The notes beneath the pieces are model-generated. The model made no database searches. It was not told the DNA's origin and saw nothing but the letters and a program-made list of their open reading frames with translations. Below, in pieces: positions 54,537 through 63,622 of a stretch of DNA of 64,000 nucleotides. The stretch lies in the NCBI GenBank assembly GCA_963850525.1, contig CAWKLQ010000012.1, positions 1-64,000 on the forward strand, in the 5' to 3' direction. Position 1 is the first letter of the stretch, and each line of letters begins with the position of its first letter. Made by a program: the position numbers and the translations under genes. The stretch comes from JAEMQF01 sp963850525. GTDB taxonomy: Bacteria; Pseudomonadota; Gammaproteobacteria; Burkholderiales; Burkholderiaceae_C.

Positions 54537-54612
54537 GTCGTCCCCGCAGCCGCGCCGAAAAACGGCCGCTAACGCACGCGTGCCGGGCGAAACGCTCGCT
54601 CGGCGCGCGCGC

Positions 54613-55725
54613 TCATTTCACGAGCACGAACTTTCCGGCCGTGATCTGCAGCCGCGCCAGGTGTTTGTCGGGCTCGCGCGTGACTTTGTCGAACGTCGTC
54701 TCACCCGTCACGCCGGGGTAGTTGGCGGTGGCGGCGAGCGCGTCGCGCACCTGCGCGCGGGTCGCGTTGGGCCCGGCGCGCTTCAAGGCTTCGATCATGA
54801 TGCCCACCGCGTCATAGGCCTGCGCGGCGAACATGTTCGGGTCGCCGTTGTAGCGCTTCTTGTACTCGGCGACGAAGTCCTGCACGTTCTTCGATGGGTG
54901 ATCGATCAGGAAGGCGGTTGAGGTGCGAACGCCGTCCGCCGCCGGGCCGGCGAGCTCGATCAGCTTGGGCGCGTAGAACGGGCCCGACGCGTAGAGTTTG
55001 GCAGTGATGTTGAGCTGCTTCGCCTGCTGCAAGATCAGCGCGCCTTCTTCGTAGAACATCGCGAAGTAGATCGCGTCGGGCTTGCCCTGCGCCACCTTGG
55101 TCAGGATCGCCTTGAAGTCGCGCGCACCCGGGTTGAACAGCTCGAAGCCCGTGACCGTGCCGCCCATCTTCTCGAACGCCTTGCGGAATTCGCCCGTGGC
55201 CGACATGCCCCAGTCGTTTTGCAGGCCGATCACGGCGACGCTGTTGATTCCCGCTTCGCGCACCCACTTCGCCATGAACGGCCCTTCCTGGGCCTGCGTG
55301 ACGACGTTGCGAAACTGCCAGGTCGAGACCTTCAGGAAGTCAGGGTGCGACGCGGTTTGCGACAACTGCGCCATGCCTTCCTTGCCGTAGACCTCGCCCG
55401 CGGCCATCGACGGGCCGCTCGCAAAGTCGCCGAGCACGGCGACGATGCGCTTGTCGTCGACGAACTTGCGCGCGATGTTCACCGCCTCTTTCGGGTCCGA
55501 CTTGGAGTCTTCATAGACCAGCTGCAGCTTGCGCCCGCCGATGCCGCCTGCGCCGTTGAGCCGCTCGACTTGAATGTTCGCGGCGTTGCGGAACATCTCG
55601 CCGTACTGCGACGTCGAGCCCGTGAGCGGCAGCTGATAGCCCACAAACAGGTCTTGCGCCGTGGCCTGCGCGGCAGCGAGAGCGAGCGCCGCAGCGGCGA
55701 ACAAAGTCCAAGCGCGTGACAGCAT
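54613..55725 (-). CDS. Branched-chain amino acid-type substrate-binding protein (LivK-like)
   Basis: 370 residues. Signal peptide LFAAAALALAAAQATAQ. Type I periplasmic-binding fold: LFVGYQLPLTGSTSQYGEMFRNAANI, RKLQLVYEDSKSDPKEAVNIA, GDFASGPSMAAGEVYGKEG, LKVSTWQFRNVVTQAQEGPFM. First gene of the second Liv operon; GGAGG precedes the ATG. The ligand may be an aromatic or organic acid. It diverges from the glyoxalase-like gene across the palindrome at 55769. Confidence 0.92.
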   Translation of the reverse strand: MLSRAWTLFAAAALALAAAQATAQDLFVGYQLPLTGSTSQYGEMFRNAANIQVERLNGAGGIGGRKLQLVYEDSKSDPKEAVNIARKFVDDKRIVAVLGDFASGPSMAAGEVYGKEGMAQLSQTASHPDFLKVSTWQFRNVVTQAQEGPFMAKWVREAGINSVAVIGLQNDWGMSATGEFRKAFEKMGGTVTGFELFNPGARDFKAILTKVAQGKPDAIYFAMFYEEGALILQQAKQLNITAKLYASGPFYAPKLIELAGPAADGVRTSTAFLIDHPSKNVQDFVAEYKKRYNGDPNMFAAQAYDAVGIMIEALKRAGPNATRAQVRDALAATANYPGVTGETTFDKVTREPDKHLARLQITAGKFVLVK

Positions 55726-55768
55726 GAGAGCCTCCCGGAGGGGTGAGCGAGGGTGATCGGGCAAAAAG

Positions 55769-55784
55769 ATTCTATCGATACAAT
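55769..55784. promoter_or_regulatory. AT-rich near-palindrome between the divergent livK and VOC genes
   Basis: ATTCTATCGATACAAT is symmetric at 14 of 16 positions around TATCGATA. It lies in the 151-base gap between livK (start 55725) and the VOC gene (start 55877). An AT-rich island here is unusual for the surrounding sequence. It suits an operator for a dimeric regulator that is not encoded in the window. Confidence 0.4.
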
Positions 55785-55876
55785 CATTGCCACACCGGGG
55801 AGATTGGGCCTTCGAACCTATCGTTTGCCCGGGGGCGAAGCAGGCCGAATGTGGAGTGAAAGTGGAGCAAAAGAAC

Positions 55877-56500
55877 ATGTCCCTCAGGCTCGATCATTTC
55901 ATCTACGCCGGCCGCGAACTCGAACCAATGATGGGCGAGTTTGCCAAGCTCACCGGCGTCACGCCGGCCAAGGGCGGGCGCCATCCGGGCCTGGGAACGA
56001 TGAACGCTCTCGCGTCGCTCGGCGCGGACGTCTACTTCGAACTGCTCGCGATCGACCCGAGCCAGGCCTTGAACAACAACATGGGCGAGCGCATCAATGC
56101 GCTGCCGTATCCTCGCCTCTTTGCCTACATGCTGAAAGGGCGCGAACTCGAAACGGTGCAGAAGGCGCTGCTCGAACACGGCATCAGCGCCGACCTGTTC
56201 GACGCGTCGCGTCAGACGCTCGACGGCAAGCTGCTCCGCTGGCGCCTGCTCGTGCCGCACGCGAACCCGTTCGGCGACTTCGTTCCGAAGTGCATCGACT
56301 GGCTCGATTCCGTGCACCCCGCCGGCACGTCAGTGCCGGGCTGCACTTTCGAGAGCTTCGAGATGGGCCATCCCGAAGCCGATCGCCTGCGCTCTCTGCT
56401 CGGCGCGCTCGGCGCTAACCTCGCGGTCGAGTACGCAGACCGACCCTATTTCCGGCTGCGGATTCGCACGCCCCAAGGCCCGCTGATTCTCACGGGCTGA
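55877..56500 (+). CDS. VOC/glyoxalase-like domain protein
   Basis: 207 residues. LRLDHFIYAGRELEPMMGEFAKLTGV, then GGRHPGLGTMNALASLGADVYFELLAID, match the glyoxalase-like (DUF3465/glyoxalase_3-type) fold with a His and a Glu metal pair. Later blocks have similar form. Reaction not inferable. The tail overlaps the end of the flavoprotein on the other strand by 11 bases. Confidence 0.75.
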   Translation: MSLRLDHFIYAGRELEPMMGEFAKLTGVTPAKGGRHPGLGTMNALASLGADVYFELLAIDPSQALNNNMGERINALPYPRLFAYMLKGRELETVQKALLEHGISADLFDASRQTLDGKLLRWRLLVPHANPFGDFVPKCIDWLDSVHPAGTSVPGCTFESFEMGHPEADRLRSLLGALGANLAVEYADRPYFRLRIRTPQGPLILTG

Positions 56501-58136
56501 TCGGCGTGGCGCCGTGTGCCGCGGCTGATGCAAGCGCCGTGCGCGCGCAGATGTAGCCCCAGGTCAGGCAGGGCCCGAGCGTTGTGCCGGCGCCCACGGC
56601 CTTCGAGCCGAACGGATTCGCCATCGCGTTGCCCGCGCAAAACAGGCCGTCGATGACGCTGCCATCGGTGCGTTGCACGCGTCCGGAGGCATCGGTCCTT
56701 GGCCCGCCCTTCGTGCCGAGAAAGCTCACCGGGAACGGAAAGGCGTAGAACGGCGCTTTTTCGATCGACCCGAGGCACGAGTTCGGGCCGTGCCTCGGGT
56801 CGCCGCTGCGACCCGGGTCCCAGCCGAAACCCCCACGGCCGAAATCGTCGTCGCGCCCGGCGTGGGCGAAGCGTGTCATTCGCGCAGCTTCGTCGGCGAG
56901 GCCGGCGGCGTCGACGCCGATTTGCAGCGCCAGGGCTTCGAGCGTATCGGCCTGGACTCGTTCTTCGCCGGCCGGACCGCCCGCAGGGGCGCTGCGCGGC
57001 AAGGCGTGTGCATAGCGGCGCGCGTACTGCGCGTCGTAGATGCGCCACGCGGGGTGGTTGATGCGCGCGCCGGTCGCGGGGTCGCGCGCTTCGAGGCCGA
57101 GGCCGACGTTCATCTGCAATTCGTTGACGAAGCGCCGGCCGCGCGAGTTCACGATCATGCTGTGCGGCAGCGTGTAGTCGGCCGCCGGCACCGCGTGCGC
57201 CTTACCCAGGTATTGCACGGGGCGCGTGCCCATGGTCAACGCCTGATCCATGTGGGCGAGTTGCGCGCCCAAGGCGAGCGCCATCTTCAACCCGTCTCCC
57301 GTGTTGTCGTCGGGGCTCGCCGTCCAGCGGTGCGCACCGGGGTGGTACTGCGCCATCAATGCCTCGTCCCACTCGAAGCCGCCGGTGGCGATGATCACGC
57401 CGTGGCGCGCCGTGTGCGTCTCGCCGTTTTCGAAGCGCACGCCGCTGACGCGGCCGTCCCGCTGCACCAGTTCCGTCGCACGCAGACCGGTGCGCACGCT
57501 GCATCCATGCGCCAGGCAACCGGCGAGCAGCCCGCCCACCAGCGCCTGCCCCATCGCGCGCCGGCCGGTCGCGAGGCGCCACAGCAGCTGCGGGCCGAAA
57601 CGCGTGATCGCCTGACGCGGATTGGCGAACAGGTGCGTGTCGGTGACTTCGTAGTAGGCGAGCAAGTAGGGCATCGCCGACGGGCGCACGCGCTCGCCCC
57701 ACGCGCCCAGGCGTGCGAAGCGAAACGGTTGCGGCGAGACGTTGCGCCCGCGGCGCAGTGCACCCGGTGCTTCGAGATAGGGGTCGGGCTCGCCGCCGAC
57801 GTGCAGGCGCAGGGGCGAGTGCGTTTCGACGAAACGCAGCATCGGCGCTCCAGCCTCGACGAACGCCTGCCAGTGGTGCTCTTCGCTCGCCGCCCAGCCC
57901 GGCGGCGCGACAGCGCGGATGTAGCGCAGCGCGTCCTCGGTGCTGTCGCTCGCGCCGATGCTTGCCATGTGATGGTTGCACGGAATCCAGATGCAACCGC
58001 CCGACATCGCCGTCGTGCCGCCAATCCATTCGGACTTCTCGGCAAGCAGCACGCGGCGCCCCTGCGCCGCAACGAACAGCGCGGCCGACAGACCGGCTGC
58101 GCCCGAGCCGAGCACGATCAGGTCGAAGTCGCGCAC
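56490..58136 (-). CDS. FAD-dependent oxidoreductase, 3-ketosteroid dehydrogenase-like
   Basis: 548 residues. FAD motif GSGAAGLSAAL at 10-20, WIGGTTAMSGGCIWIP (substrate/FAD contact), GVIIATGGFEWDEAL and NPFGSKAVGAGTTLGPCLTWG at the C-terminus. The family contains 3-ketosteroid delta-1-dehydrogenase and fumarate-reductase-like enzymes. It may dehydrogenate a cyclic or steroid-like ketone. No other steroid genes are recognisable nearby. It overlaps the small membrane protein's end at 58118-58136. Confidence 0.85.
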   Translation of the reverse strand: MRDFDLIVLGSGAAGLSAALFVAAQGRRVLLAEKSEWIGGTTAMSGGCIWIPCNHHMASIGASDSTEDALRYIRAVAPPGWAASEEHHWQAFVEAGAPMLRFVETHSPLRLHVGGEPDPYLEAPGALRRGRNVSPQPFRFARLGAWGERVRPSAMPYLLAYYEVTDTHLFANPRQAITRFGPQLLWRLATGRRAMGQALVGGLLAGCLAHGCSVRTGLRATELVQRDGRVSGVRFENGETHTARHGVIIATGGFEWDEALMAQYHPGAHRWTASPDDNTGDGLKMALALGAQLAHMDQALTMGTRPVQYLGKAHAVPAADYTLPHSMIVNSRGRRFVNELQMNVGLGLEARDPATGARINHPAWRIYDAQYARRYAHALPRSAPAGGPAGEERVQADTLEALALQIGVDAAGLADEAARMTRFAHAGRDDDFGRGGFGWDPGRSGDPRHGPNSCLGSIEKAPFYAFPFPVSFLGTKGGPRTDASGRVQRTDGSVIDGLFCAGNAMANPFGSKAVGAGTTLGPCLTWGYICARTALASAAAHGATPISP

Positions 58137-58345
58137 CGGAGGGCCCTCTCGCGCTCGCTTCGGAACGGTCGGGTGGGAGCCCTCATCGCTGCGGGCTCGC
58201 CGGCGCGCCGGATCGCAGGGCTCGCACCGCGAACCGCGCTCCAGTCGCAGCGCTGGCGGCGCGACAGCACCGCGGCCTCGATCAGCGCGAACACCAGCAC
58301 GGCCGGTGCGGCGACGAAGAGCAGGAATTTTTCGATCGGGGTCAT
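58118..58345 (-). pseudogene. N-terminal remnant of a sterol desaturase-family protein
   Basis: 75 residues starting MTPIEKFLLF at 58345. One membrane helix (FLLFVAAPAVLVFALIEAAVL) and RRQRCDW resemble the beginning of sterol desaturase-family proteins, but the histidine boxes are missing and the frame ends in unrelated basic sequence that overlaps the flavoprotein start by 19 bases. Most likely a stump left by a deletion; it could also encode a short membrane peptide. Confidence 0.4.
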
Positions 58346-58406
58346 GGCCTGCGGTGGTGGGCGTGGTGGCGAGTCTAGCCAGTGACGTGGCGGGAATTCC
58401 GGCGCT

Positions 58407-58481
58407 TCAGGCGGACAGCCCGGATTGCAAGCAAAAGGACAGGCAGACCATTGCAATCGTCATCAGGATGGCGAGAAACAT
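58407..58481 (-). CDS. Possible 24-residue membrane peptide
   Basis: ATG at 58481 preceded by GGAG at 6 bases; the peptide is almost wholly hydrophobic (MFLAILMTIAMVCLSFCLQ). Length and membrane character fit small membrane proteins, but nothing supports translation. It lies between the desaturase stump and the DapA remnant. Confidence 0.25.
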   Translation of the reverse strand: MFLAILMTIAMVCLSFCLQSGLSA

Positions 58482-58637
58482 GGTGGGCTCCGATCCGTGG
58501 TCGATGCGATGGCCGCATGATCGAAGCCGCGGCGCGCGTGGGCGAGCGGTGCGCGACGAAACGCTGGGGAGGGCACGACTGCTTTCATTCGTCACTTCAG
58601 AGGTCCGCCAGGCTCTCGATGCGACAGCTCGGGCCCA

Positions 58638-58850
58638 CCGCTTCTGAATGGCCAAGAGCGCCTCCCGCACCCGCTGCACTCCCGCCTCACTGGCCTGCGT
58701 CATCGGCGCGCGCAGGTCGCCAGGCAGGTTCAAGCGCTGCGCCAGGGCCGCCTTGACGGGCCCCGGGCTGGGCTCGTCGAACAGCGCCTGGGTGAGCGGC
58801 CACAGCACTTGCTACAGGGCGCGAGCGGCGCTCAGCTCGTCGCGTTGAAT
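58638..58850 (-). pseudogene. C-terminal fragment of a dihydrodipicolinate synthase (DapA)-family protein
   Basis: The translated stretch WPLTQALFDEPSPGPVKAAL, then LPGDLRAPMTQASEAGVQRVREAL, matches the DapA-superfamily C-terminus. An in-frame TAG at 58812-58814 sits just before it, where CAG is expected (ARAL-stop-QVLW). Upstream similarity fades by about 58850, so the barrel is gone; the reading frame then runs on without a normal end. The rest of 58346-58943 holds no other gene that can be supported. Confidence 0.6.
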
Positions 58851-58943
58851 GTGGCGCTGCATTCGCACCGGCCATTCGCACCGGCCCCGAGAGCGAGTTT
58901 GCTCGATCGACGCCGCGTCGAAGTCGGACCGTCACGCCGTGCT

Positions 58944-60749
58944 TCAGCCCGGCGCCGCCGCGCGCGCGCCGCCGCGCCACTGGCTGACGAGCACCGCGAG
59001 CAGCAGGGTCAGGCCGGCCAGGTCAGTCGCCCAGCCGGGTTTGATGAGCAACAGCGAGGCTGCCACCAGCGCGACGCGCTGCCAGGCGCTGCATTCGCGC
59101 AGCAGGTAGCCGTACAAGCCGGCCGCCAAAATCACACAGCCGACACTGGCGCTGACGACGGCGGACAGCACCTCGGTCCACGGGCCGATCATCAGCAAGG
59201 CAGGCTCGTAGACGAACATGAAGGGCACGATGAAGCCGGCCGCGCCGATGCGCACCGCTTGCCAGCCGGATTCCCACATGTTGGCTTTGGCCAGCCCGGC
59301 GGCGGCGAAGACGGCCAGCGCGACCGGCGGCGTGATCGCCGACAGCACCGCGAAGTAAAGCGCAAACATGTGCGCCGCCGGCGTGGCCACGCCCAACTTG
59401 ATGAGCGCCGGAACGAGCAACGAGACCATCACGATGTAGGCCGGCGTGGTGGGCATTCCCATGCCCAGCACGATGCCGGCGACGCCGGTGAGGACCAAGG
59501 CGAGCAGCAGGCTGTTCTGCGACAGCGCGATGACGAACTGGGTGAAGCTGATGCCCAGGCCGGTGAGCGAGATCACACCGATGACGATGCCCGCGCAGGC
59601 GCACGCCATTGCCACCGACAGTGCGTCGCGTGCGCCGCCCTGCAGCGCGTCGAGCACGCTGCGCCAGCCGATCTCTTGACGCGTGGAGCTGCGCAGCAGC
59701 GCCACCGGCAGGCACGACAGCGCGCCGATCAGCGCGCACAGCGGCGCCGAATACGACATCGACATGCCGCCCAGCACGATCAGGATGGGGATGAACAGAT
59801 GGCCGCGTTCGGCCAGCACCGCGCCCAGGCGCGGCAGCTCGCTGCGCGGCAGGCCGAGCAGGCCGACGCGCTTGGCGTGGAAGTGCACTGCGGCAAACAC
59901 CGCGACGTAGAACAGCAGCGCCGGGATCCAGGCCCAGACCGTCACCTGGAAGTAACTCACCGCCAGGTACTCGGCCATGACGAACGCTGCCGCGCCCATG
60001 ATCGGCGGCATGATCTGCCCGCCGGTGGACGCGGTGGCTTCGACGCCTGCGGCAAAGGCCGGCGAGAAGCCGCTGCGCTTCATCAGCGGAATCGTCATGG
60101 GCCCGTCGACCATGACGTTGGCGACGGCGCTGCCGGAGATCGTGCCGAACAGGCTGGAGCTGACGACCGACACCTTGCCCGGCCCGCCGGCGCTGTGGCC
60201 GGTGAGCGCCAGCGCGAAGTCCATGAACAGCTTGCCGGTGCCGGATTTCTCCATGAAGCTGCCGAACAGCACGAAGACGATCACGTAGGTCGCCGACACG
60301 CCCAGCGTCGAGCCGAAGATGCCTTCGGTGGACAGGTACAGCTGCTCGAGCAGCACCTGCACCTTGATGTCGGTGGCGAGCAGGGTATAGCCCAGGAACA
60401 ACAGTGCGGTGATGGGCAGCGCCCAGCCGATGACGCGCCGTGTCGCGTCGAGCACGAGCAGCACCGTCGCGACCGCCATGACCTTGTCCCAGGCACTGAG
60501 GTCGTCGATGTAGATGATGCGGTTCGTGATGCTCTGGTAGGTGATGAATATGTGGCTCACCACCGCGACGCTGGCCAGGATCAGCGCCGCGTCGACCGCC
60601 CACAGCCGGCGCGGGCCGTCGGCGCTGCGCGCCACCGGGTACAACAGGTACACGAGCACGAGTGCGAACAGCAGATGGCTGCCGCGGAAGATCAGCGCCT
60701 CGGGGGGCGCCAGCGCCGTCGCCCCCATGTGGTACAGCGCCATGGCCAC
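58944..60749 (-). CDS. TAXI-type TRAP transporter fused permease (DctQM-like)
   Basis: 601 residues from the first ATG. The frame is open back to the end of the TAXI receptor and contains a likely additional N-terminal membrane helix (NTAIRWLAGTVAVAMALYHMG), so translation may start upstream at a non-ATG codon. The fused form of small and large permease is seen from about 12 or more hydrophobic segments, with GMGMPTTPAYIVMVSLLVPAL and ITPPVALAVFAAAGLAKAN in the large-permease half. It imports a carboxylate together with the TAXI receptor upstream. Confidence 0.9.
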   Translation of the reverse strand: MAMALYHMGATALAPPEALIFRGSHLLFALVLVYLLYPVARSADGPRRLWAVDAALILASVAVVSHIFITYQSITNRIIYIDDLSAWDKVMAVATVLLVLDATRRVIGWALPITALLFLGYTLLATDIKVQVLLEQLYLSTEGIFGSTLGVSATYVIVFVLFGSFMEKSGTGKLFMDFALALTGHSAGGPGKVSVVSSSLFGTISGSAVANVMVDGPMTIPLMKRSGFSPAFAAGVEATASTGGQIMPPIMGAAAFVMAEYLAVSYFQVTVWAWIPALLFYVAVFAAVHFHAKRVGLLGLPRSELPRLGAVLAERGHLFIPILIVLGGMSMSYSAPLCALIGALSCLPVALLRSSTRQEIGWRSVLDALQGGARDALSVAMACACAGIVIGVISLTGLGISFTQFVIALSQNSLLLALVLTGVAGIVLGMGMPTTPAYIVMVSLLVPALIKLGVATPAAHMFALYFAVLSAITPPVALAVFAAAGLAKANMWESGWQAVRIGAAGFIVPFMFVYEPALLMIGPWTEVLSAVVSASVGCVILAAGLYGYLLRECSAWQRVALVAASLLLIKPGWATDLAGLTLLLAVLVSQWRGGARAAAPG

Positions 60750-60836
60750 GGCGACCGTGCCGGCGAGCCAGCGAATGGCGGTGTTCAGGTGCCGTCCCGT
60801 GGGAGCTTGCCGGGGCGCGGTGCCGCAGGCCGGCCG

Positions 60837-61794
60837 CTACAGCGCGCCGACGTCCTTGTAGTACTTCAGCGCACCCGCATGGAAAGGCACGCCGATGTCG
60901 ACGGCCATCATCTTGGGCGTGAGCCCGTCCATGCCCTTGTTGATGGCGACCAGGTCGGGCAGGTTGGCGACGATCGTCTTCAGCATCGTGTAGATCTGGT
61001 CGGCCGGCAGGGAACACGCAGCGACCAGGTGCGCGGAGTAGACGATGGCGTCGACGTCCTTGTCCTGCTTCGGGTAGGTGCCGGCCTTGATCACGCCCTT
61101 TGTGTAGCCGGCGTTGATCTTCTTCATCGCGGCGACGATCTCGTCGTTCACCGGCAGCATGCGAATGTCGCGCCCGGCGGCCACATCCATGATCGACGAG
61201 GCCGGGATGGTGGTTCCCAGCGTGAACACCTGCGCGTGCCCGTCTTTCAGCAGCGCCGCGGCGTCGGTGTAGGAATTGACGAAGCTGATCTTGGCGCTTT
61301 CGTAGGACAGGCCCACGGAACGCAGGATGTGCTGCGAGATCGCCTCCGCCGTATTGCCCTTGGGCTGCACGGCAATCGTCTTGCCCTTCATGTCGGCCAC
61401 CGAGTTCACTCCCGAACTCGCCAGCGCCACCATCTGGAAGTACTGCGGGTACAGGTTCGCCATCTGGCACACCTTGGTGACTTTTTGCGGATAGGGCGGC
61501 GCGCCGTTGACACCGTCCACCGACGAGATGCTGTTGCCAAAGCCGATGTCGGCCTTGCCTTCGTCGATGCCGCGGATGTTGGCGATGCCCGCGCCAGGCA
61601 GCGGCTGCACCTGATAAGCCGGGAATCGCCTTCTCCCACATGTTCTTCAGCGAGCCGCCGAGCGGCACCCAGACGCCGCCCTGCGGGCCGGTCATCAGGC
61701 GCAGCGCCTGTTGCGCCTGCGCCGGGGCGGCGCAGCACAGCAGCGCCGCCAGGCAGGTGGAGGAAATCAGCCGGTGCAGCGGGACGATGCGCAT
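60837..61794 (-). pseudogene. TAXI family TRAP solute receptor, frameshifted
   Basis: Signal peptide at the start (LISSTCLAALLCCAAPAQAQ), then LRLMTGPQGGVWVPLGGSLKNMWEKAIP, the TAXI family opening. One indel near 61620 separates this from the rest: QPLPGAGIANIRGIDEGKADIGFGN, MKGKTIAVQPKGNTAEAISQ, PADQIYTMLKTIV, and a complete C-terminus at 60837. A single-base correction gives about 318 residues, normal length. Because the partner permease is intact, this may be a sequence error. Confidence 0.8.
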
Positions 61795-61959
61795 GGTGAA
61801 GCTCCTGGTGCGGGCGGAAGGCCCGCACCAGTATGCACGCAGCGGCGCGAATCCGACATTGGTGCTATCGAGTACAAACTTGGCAGTGACGCACGAAGCC
61901 CTGGGCGCGAGCCGCGCAGGTTCTAAGATGCGCGCGCACCCGCAACCCGGAGAGACCGC

Positions 61960-62337
61960 ATGAACCAGGATTCGTTTGCCAAGGGCTTGAAGACCCGCCG
62001 CGAAGTGCTCGGCGCCGAGTACGTGGACACCGCGCTGACGAACGCCGACGACTTCAACATGCCGATGCAGGAGCTCGTCACCGAATACTGCTGGGACGCG
62101 ATCTGGAACCGCCCGGGCTTGGACCGGCGCACGCGCAGCATCATCAACCTGGCGATGCTCACGGCGCTGAACCGCCCGCATGAACTGAAGCTGCACGTGC
62201 GCGGCGCGATCAACAACGGCTTGACGAAGGACGAGATTCGCGAAGTCTTGTTGCAGACCGCGATCTACTGCGGCGTTCCCGCCGCGATCGACAGCTTTCG
62301 AGGCGCCAGGGAAGTATTCAAGGACATGAAAATTTAG
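61960..62337 (+). CDS. Carboxymuconolactone decarboxylase family protein (PcaC-like)
   Basis: 125 residues. GLKTRREVLGAEYVDTALTNADDF, WDAIWNRPGLDRRTRSIINLAML, and HELKLHVRGAINNGLTKDEIREVLLQTAIYCGVPAAIDSFR match the PcaC family throughout. 4-carboxymuconolactone decarboxylase converts the ring-opened product of protocatechuate; other members act on related lactones or are peroxidase-like. No other protocatechuate genes are seen here. Confidence 0.88.
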   Translation: MNQDSFAKGLKTRREVLGAEYVDTALTNADDFNMPMQELVTEYCWDAIWNRPGLDRRTRSIINLAMLTALNRPHELKLHVRGAINNGLTKDEIREVLLQTAIYCGVPAAIDSFRGAREVFKDMKI

Positions 62338-62349
62338 CCTGGGCTTGGC

Positions 62350-63462
62350 ATGAACTCGACATCGCACCTCCTGCTCCTGCTCGCATCCGGCCTTGTCGCC
62401 GGCGCGATCAGTCCTGCCGCGAAGTCGGCTGACGAGCCGAAGAAACCGAGCTCGCCCAAACCCGCACTCAGCGTCAACGTCGTGCAGCCGCAGCGTGCCG
62501 AGATGCCGCTGCGCATCGCCGCGAACGGCAATATCGCGGCGTGGCAGGAGGCGAGCATCGGCTCCGAGCTGAGCGGCCTGCGCCTGGCCGAGGTGCGCGT
62601 CGACCTCGGCGACGCGGTCAAACGCGGCCAGGTGCTCGCGACCTTCGCCGCCGAGACGGTGCAGAGCGAAACTGCGCAAGTGCGCGCGAGCGTCGCCGAG
62701 GCCGAAGCGACGCTCGCCGAAGCTGCAGCGAATGCACAGCGCGCGCGCGACATGCAGGCCAGCGGCATGCTCAGCGCGCAGGCGATCACGCAGATGCTGA
62801 CGGCAGAGCGCACCGCACAGGCGCGCCTGGACGTGCAGCGCGCGCTGCTGAACACGCAGCAGATTCGGGTGCAGCACACGCAGGTTCTTGCGCCCGACGA
62901 CGGCGTGATCTCGGCGCGCGCGGCCACGGTCGGCGCCGTCGTTGCGCCGGGAATGGAGTTGTTCCGCATGATTCGCCAGGGTCGGCTCGAATGGCGCGCC
63001 GAAGTCTCCGCCTCCGAACTCGCGCGCATCCGGCCCGGCCTGACGGCGAGCCTCACGCCCGTGGGTGGAGCGCCGATCACGGGCCGGGTGCGCATGATCG
63101 GGCCGATGGTCGACCCGCAAACGCGCAACGGCATCGTCTTCGTCGACATCGGCGCTTCGGGGGGCGCCAAGCCGGGGATGTTTGCGCGCGGCGAATTCAA
63201 CCTCGGCGCGAGCAGCAGCCTGACCTTGCCGCAAACGGCGGTGTTGCTGCGCGACGGTTTCAGCTACGTGCTGGTGGTCGGCGCCGATTCGAAGGTCGCG
63301 CTTGCCAAGGTCAGTGTCGGGCGGCGCAGCGGCGAGCAGGTCGAGATCGTGGGTGGCCTGGACTCGAACGCGCGTGTCGTCGCCGCGGGCGGCGGGTTTT
63401 TGGGCGATGGCGACTTGGTTCGGGTGGTCGGCGCTGCCGCACCCGGCGCGAGCCGGCCGTGA
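62350..63462 (+). CDS. RND efflux periplasmic adaptor subunit (HlyD/AcrA-like)
   Basis: 370 residues. A signal peptide (LLLLLASGLVAGAISPA). The membrane-fusion fold is visible: VNVVQPQRAEMPLRIAANGNIAAWQEASIGSELSGLRLAEV (lipoyl half), a long coiled-coil hairpin of alternating Ala/Glu/Gln (about residues 100-165), LAPDDGVISARAATVGAVV (second lipoyl half), and a beta-barrel. It links an inner-membrane pump to an outer-membrane channel. The permease starts 160 bases downstream. Confidence 0.9.
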   Translation: MNSTSHLLLLLASGLVAGAISPAAKSADEPKKPSSPKPALSVNVVQPQRAEMPLRIAANGNIAAWQEASIGSELSGLRLAEVRVDLGDAVKRGQVLATFAAETVQSETAQVRASVAEAEATLAEAAANAQRARDMQASGMLSAQAITQMLTAERTAQARLDVQRALLNTQQIRVQHTQVLAPDDGVISARAATVGAVVAPGMELFRMIRQGRLEWRAEVSASELARIRPGLTASLTPVGGAPITGRVRMIGPMVDPQTRNGIVFVDIGASGGAKPGMFARGEFNLGASSSLTLPQTAVLLRDGFSYVLVVGADSKVALAKVSVGRRSGEQVEIVGGLDSNARVVAAGGGFLGDGDLVRVVGAAAPGASRP

Positions 63463-63472
63463 GGCGCCACTG

Positions 63473-63555
63473 TGTCATCCCGGCGAACGCCGGGATCCAC
63501 CGCCGGCCAAAGCACAACGGCGGGCCAATGGATCCCGGCGTTCGCCGGGATGACA
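63473..63555. repeat. Dispersed palindromic repeat (copy 2)
   Basis: 27-base arms 63473-63499 and 63529-63555 are exact reverse complements, each also internally symmetric (CCCGGCG-AA-CGCCGGG). A further CGCCGGGATGAC follows at 63585-63596 as an isolated half. Ends are identical to the repeat at 48589-48668. It sits between the RND adaptor and permease, where it may shape mRNA stability. Confidence 0.88.
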
Positions 63556-63622
63556 TGCATGGGTGCGTGGCAACGCTTGGCTTTCGCCGGGATGACGGCT
63601 TGCGCGGCAAGAAGGTTTGGCC

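Noticed and set aside
58809..61799. 996-residue plus-strand frame rich in His, Arg, Asp and Gln
   Set aside because: It is the antisense shadow of the TRAP permease and receptor; high GC leaves antisense frames open. Composition is unlike a real protein.
59023..63234. 1403-residue minus-strand frame
   Set aside because: It runs antisense to the adaptor and PcaC-like genes and out of frame with the permease; only a short piece near 61.6-61.8 kb is real, the N-terminus of the TAXI receptor.
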